From assembly GCF_000344685.1 (NCBI RefSeq), contig NW_006920410.1, positions 1,140,414 through 1,204,413 on the forward strand: DNA of 64,000 nucleotides. The letters run 5' to 3'. The DNA comes from Gloeophyllum trabeum ATCC 11539 (Eukaryota; Basidiomycota; Agaricomycetes; Gloeophyllales; Gloeophyllaceae). The translations under genes and the position numbers were made by a program. The notes beneath the pieces are model-generated. The model searched no databases. It was not told where the DNA came from and was given only the letters and a program-made list of their open reading frames with translations. Below, in pieces: positions 56,821 to 64,000 of the stretch (positions are counted from its first letter, which is position 1; each line of letters starts with the position of its first letter).

Positions 56821-56975
56821 GTAGAACCCGCTGTTTATCCTTGTTGCCGCCGGCTCGCAGGATTTGTGGCTGCAGCGCCACAACTTCTTCAGTTTGCACT
56901 CGGCTCTCGCGTTTGACGTCGGACGGACTGTCGGACGGGTCGCTGCCACACTACTCTCGGAGTCTCGCTTCAAAC
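56821..56975. promoter_or_regulatory. Compact bidirectional promoter, SF3b5 and LRP1
   Basis: Only 155 nt separate the two start codons, so the genes of a splicing factor and an exosome cofactor must share regulatory sequence. A ggacggactgtcggacggg repeat lies at about 56921-56939. Confidence 0.6.
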
Positions 56976-58043
56976 ATGGCAAACGAACAGAAGAAGCTCA
57001 AGTCGCGACTGGCCGCTCTGAATGGGTCTCTGGACGAGCTACAGGAGAAGCTGGAACCTTTACTAGCTCAGACTCTGCCTGAGTCTGTGGTCGCTCTGGA
57101 AACTTTACAACAGGCGAAACTCCAAGTCGCATTACCCTATCTTGTCTATGACTTGATTTTCAGTACGTTGCCTTGCTTCGTTCATGGATCTGAAGTTGAG
57201 TGCAGACAAGTATACCTCAAGACGAAAGGAATAGACCCTAAGACTCATCGAGTGGTCGGAGAACTCGTAAGTCTAATCCATCGATTTGTTCTGTATGTGT
57301 CTTAACTTAGCAGTGTACAGGATCGTATCCGTCAATATTTCGAAAAGATAAAGAATGCCGAAGACCCAGCCAAACGTGAGTATGTTTTCGGCGACTGTGG
57401 AAATTCAATGTCGAATGTATCATCTATCAGGCAAGAGCGCTGTAGATAAAGCAGCAGCGACACGATTTATCAAGCATGCCATCACCCAAATTGAGACGAA
57501 CGACGCCCAACCTAGCCAAGCGGGTCCTTCTCACATACGGTTCACCGACAAAGACAGTAAGCCGGCCGCGAGTGCATCGATCCCGGTCCGAGTTACCAGT
57601 AAAATGAAGGCAAGGGCACGGTACGAGCAGGAACTCAAGGAGATGGGAAGCGAGGAGGAAGAGGACCTTCAGATGTTCGACCACACGGAGGATCATGACA
57701 AGGCAGCTGACACGGACATACCATCGGGGGCTGAAGACGATACGGAAACAAAATCTGGACATCCCTCTAAGCGCAGACGTCCGCAGCTCGATCCGTTCGG
57801 AGGTGAGTGGATTGCCAGAAACTCTGCGCTAATCTGAACGTACACAAAGGTTATGGCTCCGATCACGAGTCAGCAGCCCGGTCTTCGAAGAGAGGTAAGG
57901 TTACACTAGAGGAAGCTGCCTCACCAGCAGGCGCCGCCAGCTCGGCTCCTGGCACCTCTGAAGAGGTTGGAGAGCCATCCGCTTCAAAGGGCAAAAAGAA
58001 AGTGAAGAAATCCAAAAAGAAAGAAATCCAAAAAGAAAGCTAA
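56976..58043 (+). CDS. LRP1: Exosome cofactor LRP1/RRP47 (C1D family)
   Basis: Five exons (56976-57162, 57211-57266, 57321-57375, 57431-57802, 57850-58043) give 287 aa. The Sas10/C1D domain fills about residues 10-120: QAKLQVALPYLVYDLIF, YLKTKGIDPKTHRVVGELD, RIRQYFEKIKNAEDP and AAATRFIKHAI. The remainder is acidic (SEEEEDLQMFDHTEDHDK) and then lysine-rich. In yeast, Rrp47 binds Rrp6 and helps the nuclear exosome process snoRNA and rRNA precursors. A perfect 16-bp tandem duplication at 58007-58038 lies in the lysine-rich tail. It shifts the reading frame, and the present protein ends KKSKKKEIQKES. With one unit the frame would continue into a longer basic tail. Confidence 0.9.
58007..58038 (+). 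repeat. Perfect 16-bp tandem duplication in the LRP1 tail
   Basis: The 16-nt unit gaaatccaaaaagaaa occurs twice in succession (58007-58022 and 58023-58038). Because 16 is not a multiple of three, the second copy is read in another frame and brings in a stop at 58041. Confidence 0.9.
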
Positions 58044-58279
58044 GAAGATTGCAAGCGAAGGCAAGACTTGACACCTCCGCAGAGTTTTGTTTGCGTACCA
58101 TCAGGCCATGTCATGTTATAACATTCATGGATAATAATCAATGCACCACCATCACGGTTTATACAAGAATACAAGAGGTCGTTACAGTAAATAATATACC
58201 AAAAGCCATGCCGGCTACAGATTGTACAGAGCGGGTACAGAAGGGAAAGAAAGATACAACAGATACACGATACAATATG

Positions 58280-61200
58280 TTACATGATGGTACAGCCATC
58301 CCGGTCGTTATTGACATCCAAGAGGCTCGGTGAGTTATTCCCCGACCGTCGCCGTCCGCCTGGTGCCCACCACTTGGAACGCCCCGGCGACTTGGACGAA
58401 AAGTAATCTTCTGCGCTACTGCCAGATGAATTCAGGGCCCTCCTAGTCTTGCGCTTCCTGTCTCTCGCGACTCGAACCGCATCAACTGTCTCCCAAGAGT
58501 AGAACGTCTTCACCACGACTCTCTTATCATCGCACTCGTCTTGGCCGACGCCGAGATCCTCATCGTCCCTGGCATCCAGATATGCCAACTTCTTCGCCTC
58601 ATGCGCTCGCCAGCCGAGCCGCGGCCTCGTCAGCTTCGAGACGTCCGTAACAGCGCTCTCGCTGACGCCACGACAGTCGATCGCTACGACTCCGGCATCC
58701 GCCATTCGACGACTATGAGCGAGGCGCACAAATTCCTGCAGGGTCTTACCAGTCATTCGTGTGCTATCCGCCTCTAGCACGCGCAGCCTAGGGCAGTTCC
58801 GAATTAAACCGAGTAACGCCTCATTGGTGATGTTGACAGCGTATGAAACCACGAGGTGTTCCAGTTCTTGACCAACCTGGGGCGTCTCAGGCGACTTCCG
58901 TTGCGAAGGAGAATGGTTGACTGGAGTGAGACTTCTCAGGACAGCGTCACTGATATCCATGGCGTCTTCCAGATCGATCTTCCTGATATGAGGAGTAGTG
59001 TTCAGCATCCGGATTAGCCCTTCATCGTTCAGATGCCCGCCAATACCGGCCATCTCAAATAATTCCAAACGAGGTACGCAGTGCGCCAAATTAGAGCATG
59101 CGATGTCGGTAAGCAAGAGGCAATGCGACAGTGAGAGATGTCTCAAGCGAGTGACTCGTCTCCTGTATTTCGTCACGTCGCCGGGATCGCGTCCTATCTC
59201 GCGGGAGGTCAGGACGATCGAGTTCGGGTCGTCTTCCTCCAGGGGAAGCGACACGAAAGCGTCCAAGGCCGAGTTATGAAGGTCGCGAGTGTAGCTGAGG
59301 TCCAAGACCTCCAGGTGGGGCATGGCTTTGCCCATTGCAGCCATGATGGTGTCAGTGATATACTTCAGTCCAGAAATTCGCAGTTCCTTCAGACGTAACC
59401 GTTCTCCACGGGCTGAGGCGCCAGATACCAAGGAGTGAAGGCCGCCGGCATTTAGATTCAAGCATCTATTGAGATTGAGGGAAACAAGGCTACGGCAATG
59501 CGTCGATAACAGTTCACAAGTGGTGTTGTTGACGACGCTGAGCCCTTTGAGACACAGGTTCTCTAGGTGAGGGGACCGAATCAATAGATCGTGGAGGGAT
59601 CGGGTCGTCAGGGCCGTGCAGCCCTGTAAGTTAATGTTCTTGAGTTGAGTGACAGCCTGATTATCCGGAAGTGCGGGTGAGATACAAAGAGAGTGATTGA
59701 GCTTGAATAGGCTCTCCGGAGACAGTGTTGTATGACCCGTCAAGTCGATGGTGCTCATGAAGGCTCCCGACTGACTGACGACGCGAGATAGAGCTGGCAG
59801 CGGGAGCTTGGGGAATGCTGTAACGGCCAATTCCGACCACAACTGCCCGTCAAAGACGAGGCTGCGCCAAGATTTGGACACCTTTGCACGGTAAATATCG
59901 GTTATTCGACATGAATCGTGCCCGCGCACAAGTGCTTACCCTGCTGAACTTGACCAGTTCTCGGACCCCTTTGTCCTTGCCCACCCACCGATTTCTAGAC
60001 GCGGACGCCTTTAAGGCCGTCCAATTACCATCAGCAATGCGTTTCTCGTACTCCTGCTCATGGGAAAGAACCAGCAGCTTGAATACATGTAACTTGACTT
60101 CCCTGGGTAGAAGGTCGTCGAAAGGTCTATGAACGGGGAGCGGGATGGGAGTAAAGACATCAAGAGTCGGAGGAATTACGATGTCAAGCGGCGACACAGG
60201 GCATGAATATGAGCGTCCCTGGGTACGCAAAACTCGTGCGCTGGAGCGACTGTCCAACCCTTTGGCAATCCCGGCTTCATAACTCAGAACGGGGACTGGG
60301 ATGCAATCCGCACCAGACTTGGGCCGTGCCTTGCTATCTGTCTTCCATGGCATAAAGCAGTTGCCCGCTCCATAGTCCACAATGCCCAAGGCCTCCAGGT
60401 CAAGCGTCCTCGAGTCATACAATGACCCAAGATCGGTCGAAGAGTCCGGTTCTCCTCGCCTCTTGTGGGGCAACTTGCGAGCCAAGTTGCTCATACCCTT
60501 CGCCGGTTCGAGCTTCATGCCCGATGGAGAACGTTCAGCTAAAGGGCGAGCGGAGTAAATGGATAGGTTAGAAAGGGATCTGCGCCTGGAGGGAACACGC
60601 GTGAGGATAATGGGCGCTGGCGGAGAAATAGCGGGGGAACGCTGAGTCTCCTGAGGCTTGGGGTCCGAGTTGGATGCGTAGCTCGAGGCAAATGAAGACG
60701 GCCCTGCACCAGTTGATACCGAGCTGGGCGTAGGCCAATTGATCGCGCTGTACTCGAATCCAGGAGTGAATGTTAAGGGAGGCAATGTGGGCGATACTTC
60801 CCTCCCTTTGCCCTTGCGATCGGGTATCCCCATCGCCGCGGGGTCGTCGTCTCGCCTAGCGCCGAAGACACCTGCGGAACGTTCGTCGGCGGCGGATGGA
60901 TCCTCGTCGTGGACTGACAGGTCCCCAGACAGGGACGATGGGATGCGCACTGAAGCGGTCATCGTCGGAGACGACTGAGCACTCATACTGCGGTCATCAA
61001 ACGAGACACCCTCCTCCAGGGGCGACATGGAGAATATATCTTCTGTCGTACCAAGGTCACTCCACTGTATCCCCACCGGCCTCGAGGGTCCCTTCCCTTT
61101 ATCAATGGAAGATCCTCCAAGCACGACTCGCTCTGGCCTTTCATCAGATGAAAACTGGTCCTCATCCGTGAAAGAGCCTTGAGTTTCGTCCCCGATCTTG

Positions 61201-61391
61201 TCAGTGTTGAACGACATTGAAGAGGTCCAATTGCGACTGATGCTGCTGGTGCCGAGCGACACAGTCGTTGTAAACGATTGTACAGCAAAACCTATGGTTT
61301 GGTTGGGTTCAAAAGGCTCGTCCTGGCGTGTATCAAACGAATCAAACGAGAATAACGCCCGCTCGTTATCGATGTCATGTGGGGTGCTCAT
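58280..61391 (-). CDS. Large F-box/LRR protein with C-terminal CaaX box
   Basis: Two exons (59940-61391, then 58280-59881) give 1017 aa. The first 410 residues are Ser/Pro/acidic and look disordered. An F-box follows at about 420-510 (FDDLLPREVKLHVFKLL, then VSKSWRSLVFDGQLWSEL), split by the only intron. Cysteine/leucine-rich LRRs of the FBXL type fill about 530-850 (LENLCLKGLSVVNNTTCELL, LVSLNLNRCLNLNAGG, LRHLSLSHCLLLTDIACSNL, LRVLEADSTRMTGKTL). The end is basic (RKRKTRRAL, SKWWAPGGRRRSG) and closes with CTIM, a CaaX motif for prenylation. This combination recalls animal FBXL2/FBXL20, which are prenylated F-box/LRR proteins on membranes. Likely an SCF adaptor held at a membrane. Confidence 0.9.
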
Positions 61392-62227
61392 GTTAGCAAG
61401 CCTGAGGAATCTATGTAAGCTGGTTCACAGACGATGGGAGGCGATAATGATAACAGATACAACGGTGGCAAAGAGGGATGCTGGAAGAGCCGCAGATGTC
61501 ATACAAGAGAGAATACAGGAGCACCAGAGAAAGAAGACGGTTAGAGCTTGGTTAGAGCGAGCAGGGCGCATGCAGCGCCCGTTGTGGACGCTGAATGAAT
61601 CACATCAGGCGTAAGACTCGCACTAAGGATTACGATCCGAGACAAGCTCTGCCGCGCGTCGGCATAACCATAGCGGTGCCTATATACGGCAAGTCCTTAC
61701 GTTCCTCCATTCCGAATACAGACAGGCCCTCCTCCCGACTGGCCGTAAAACACGCGCACTCCTCCGGAGGATCTAATGAATGGGAAACGCCAGGACACAG
61801 GAGGTTCATCTAACATCTTCCAGCCTCGTTGTCTCCGGTGCCTGAACAGCGATCCCTAAGTGGATCACCGCCAGACCTTGATGGGAATGTGGTTACCCGT
61901 AGGCGAACGATATAACGATCTCCAACGCCAGCATTCTCAACAAGACTCCTGGAGAAGCATGCAAATGCATTAATCATTGTAACAAAGTCGACGGGTACAC
62001 TAGCTAAGAATAACAGCAAGGAACGACACCTGAAAGGGATACCCATAAGCAGGCACCGCGGGGCGAATAAGCGGCCAACAGCTTAACCTCAAGGTAGCAG
62101 TACAGTAAGGGCGGGGTAACGAGCAGTCGAGGCTGGCGGAAACCTCGAGGGATATCAAACGGTATAGGGGACAATAAATTAAGAACTAGGACTCCACCGA
62201 AAAAGAGGTGAAAGGCAGCGCGTGGAA
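61392..62227. other. Intergenic region upstream of the large F-box gene
   Basis: About 840 nt between the F-box gene start and the end of the small YABBY-like gene, both on the minus strand. A TATATA core at about 61681 could serve the F-box gene. No gene seen. Confidence 0.35.
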
Positions 62228-62562
62228 TCACTTGTCAGCCTTGGTCTTATTTTTGTTGGAGTTCCAGTTAGTCGTCGCTAGTTTGAAGCTGCAGAGACAG
62301 GCGAATAGTCAGCGAAAGCACGAATGGGAGCGGTGACAATACTGACCGCTCCTGATGAGGCATGTCGGGCTCCTCCTCCTTAAGACGCGCCATCTCGGTC
62401 TGCATGAATTTGTTGAAGGCGCTGAGCTTTTTCTTGCCGCCTCCAGAGGCCTCTATACGCGATATCAACATCAGGACGCGCATCGACGCGACGGACAGGG
62501 GCAGACGTACTCTTCTTGGGCCGCTTTTCCGTGGCGGCCTTTTTCTCGGTGTTCGAAGCCAT
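62228..62562 (-). CDS. Small YABBY/HMG-like basic protein
   Basis: Three exons (62511-62562, 62347-62452, 62228-62288 in transcript order) give 72 aa. After a lysine-rich start (MASNTEKKAATEKRPKKK) comes the conserved block KLSAFNKFMQTEMARLKEEE, followed by PDMPHQERFKLATTNWNSNK and a lysine-rich end. This K-L-S-x-[FY]-N-x-F-M...A-R-L-K pattern with P...H-x-E-R-F-K-x-A-x-x-N-W is the YABBY-type/HMG-box-like module found in small fungal proteins. It suggests a nuclear, DNA- or chromatin-associated role, but no function is established by sequence. The exon sum of 219 nt keeps frame exactly. Confidence 0.82.
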
Positions 62563-63198
62563 GGTCAGAGGCAAGGAGGCAGACTTATCAAGCTCGAGTG
62601 TTGTGGAAAAGAGCAAGGAGAGTGCCGTCCAATATGCGCACGATGATTCAAACTGCGAAGCTAGGCCTAGACCAAAGAAAGATAGAGTTATAGCACGGGA
62701 AAACTACGAAACTTCAGATACACACGGCACGATTCCAACGATGCGGGGGAGCAGGAGGGCAAGAGGGAAGGTGGTGGTTAGAACGAAGGGGAAAGGCGGG
62801 CATTTTAACTTATAACAGTTGACGGGCTTCTTCTGCGAGCGCGGTTCAACAGACCGCTGGATTTCCACTTCGATCATCGTCTCGGGTCCATCCGAGCCCT
62901 GGGACCCGATCACAACACATGACGAAGCTATTCCTTTCCTGCTCTCGTCTCCGCGTGTCCTTCCCGCCACCGACGCGGACGACGGGCGCGGGTCCTACGA
63001 TGTCGCAGCGCACGACGAGGACACTGCTGCGATGGTATTCGAGCACGTTCTGGAAGATAGCGTAAGTGCAGTGGACGCGTCAGTCAGCCACAGCATTTCA
63101 AGACGCGTCATCGCCGCGCTTATCTACTGAGATGGGCTGCTGTGGCTGGAAACCTCACCTTCAAGTCTTGTCTCTCGACGCCTCCCTGACTACTACAA
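62563..63198. promoter_or_regulatory. Divergent promoter region, YABBY-like and WLM genes
   Basis: About 640 nt between two divergent start codons. A 103-codon frame at 62819-63130 is open on the plus strand but has no recognisable features, and I regard it as chance or leader sequence. Confidence 0.4.
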
Positions 63199-64000
63199 AT
63201 GGCTCAACTATATGTGAAATCCTTCACTCACTTGAAGGACCGTCCAAACGCAGACCAGGCCCTGGCAATGCTGCAACGTGTCGCATCGTTGGTTAAACCG
63301 ATAATGCGCAAGCACGGATGGATACTGCCCGTGCTGTCCGAGTTCTTCCCAGAGAGCCCAAACCTTCTTGGTGGGTGTGCACATCCAGCTCGTGGACTGT
63401 AAAAGGGCCTGACACGTTGATCTGTAGGTCTGAGTGAGTCCACTCCGAAGATTCAACTCTGGGGTATCTAATCCTCGACAGATGTTAACGGCGGGGAGAA
63501 GATCCTCCTGAGATTGCGCCCTGCCTGGGCGCCCGATACTTTCTATGATCTCGAAGATGTCGTACATACCATGTTGCACGAAGTAAGTCCTTAAAATTTG
63601 TTTGGAAGTCAATATGCACTTAATACCCTGAAGCTCTCGCACAATGTCCATGGCCCTCACGACGAGAAATTCTATAAATTCCTTTCGGGGCTGGAGGAAG
63701 AGTACGACGCACTTAAGCGTTCTGGCTATGCAGGAGAAGGTTTCTTCTCGCCGGGACACAGAGTCGGCACTGGCGTGTCGCACGACTTGCCTCCGCATAT
63801 CGCTCGTCAGAAAGCCCTGGAAGCAGCTGAAAGACGGCGGAAGCTGGGCACTCTGATGAGCGGAGGCCGTCGGTTAGGCGGCGCACCGGTTCGCAGAAAT
63901 CTCTCCCCCAGGGAGCTCGCTGCTGAGGTGAGCACTCTCTGTCTTCTTACGGCCGTATATTCTCATACATTCGGTGGCAGGCTGCAGAGCGTAGAGCTAG
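63199..64000 (+). CDS. WLM-domain metalloprotease, Wss1-like (3' end beyond window)
   Basis: Five exons are visible: 63199-63370, a 6-nt microexon 63428-63433, 63482-63582, 63634-63927, 63981 onward; the gene is cut by the window edge. The product starts MAQLYVKSFTHLKDRPNADQ and includes RKHGWILPVLSEFFPESPNL and GLNVNGGEKILLRLRP. The zinc-protease signature is HELSHNVHGPHDEKFY (HExxHxxxGxxH, residues about 92-103). Wss1/SPRTN-type proteases cut proteins crosslinked to DNA, and yeast Wss1 also has SUMO- and Cdc48-binding tails. The tail here is not visible. The microexon GTCTGA is required to join CTTG to ATGTTAAC as L-G-L-N-V-N, a conserved family motif. Confidence 0.88.

Overview
This is a compact fungal nuclear window, almost certainly from a basidiomycete (Agaricomycetes-like; the order cannot be fixed from sequence alone). 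Nearly every gene is broken by many 45-70 nt GT-AG introns, genes lie only 0.2-1.8 kb apart on both strands, and the families are typical of mushrooms and wood-decay fungi: expanded F-box/LRR-like proteins, SIN3, SHO1, TRK and COPI subunits. No bacterial, viral or autonomous transposon genes were seen. Exon structures were rebuilt by hand; for almost every multi-exon gene the exon lengths sum to an intact reading frame.

Layout. 0-10 kb: a partial exon at the left edge, casein kinase 1, gamma-COP (SEC21) and pantothenate kinase. 11-13 kb: a transcription factor with three homeodomains. 13-25 kb: an accessory block with four F-box/LRR-like genes, an unknown membrane protein, a FHIT-type nucleotide hydrolase and a 777-nt assembly gap (17151-17927) flanked by copies of one motif. 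25-31 kb: WBP11-like splicing factor and RNF10/Mag2-like RING protein (divergent), then the osmosensor SHO1. 31-33 kb: a gene-free stretch holding a foldback element with 25-bp perfect inverted ends. 33-45 kb: an N-anchored unknown protein, the SIN3 corepressor, a single-pass membrane protein with four PSAP motifs and a 13-exon Kv-beta-type aldo-keto reductase. 45-56 kb: delta-COP (RET2), VPS33, a SAM methyltransferase and a TRK potassium transporter. 56-64 kb: SF3b5 and LRP1/RRP47 (divergent, 155 bp apart), a large F-box/LRR protein ending in a CaaX box, a small YABBY/HMG-like protein and the start of a WLM/Wss1-type protease that runs off the right edge.

There is no operon logic. Recurring themes are membrane traffic (SEC21, RET2, VPS33), RNA processing (WBP11, SF3b5, LRP1), ubiquitin (five F-box proteins, RNF10) and potassium/osmotic physiology (SHO1, TRK, Kv-beta-like AKR). 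The most notable observations are at gene-structure level: a 6-nt microexon in the WLM gene, two genes whose first coding exon is only the ATG, two CAGTAG acceptors where the nearer AG would create an immediate stop, a 16-bp tandem duplication that reframes the LRP1 tail, and the triple homeodomain with introns at equivalent positions in two of its domains.
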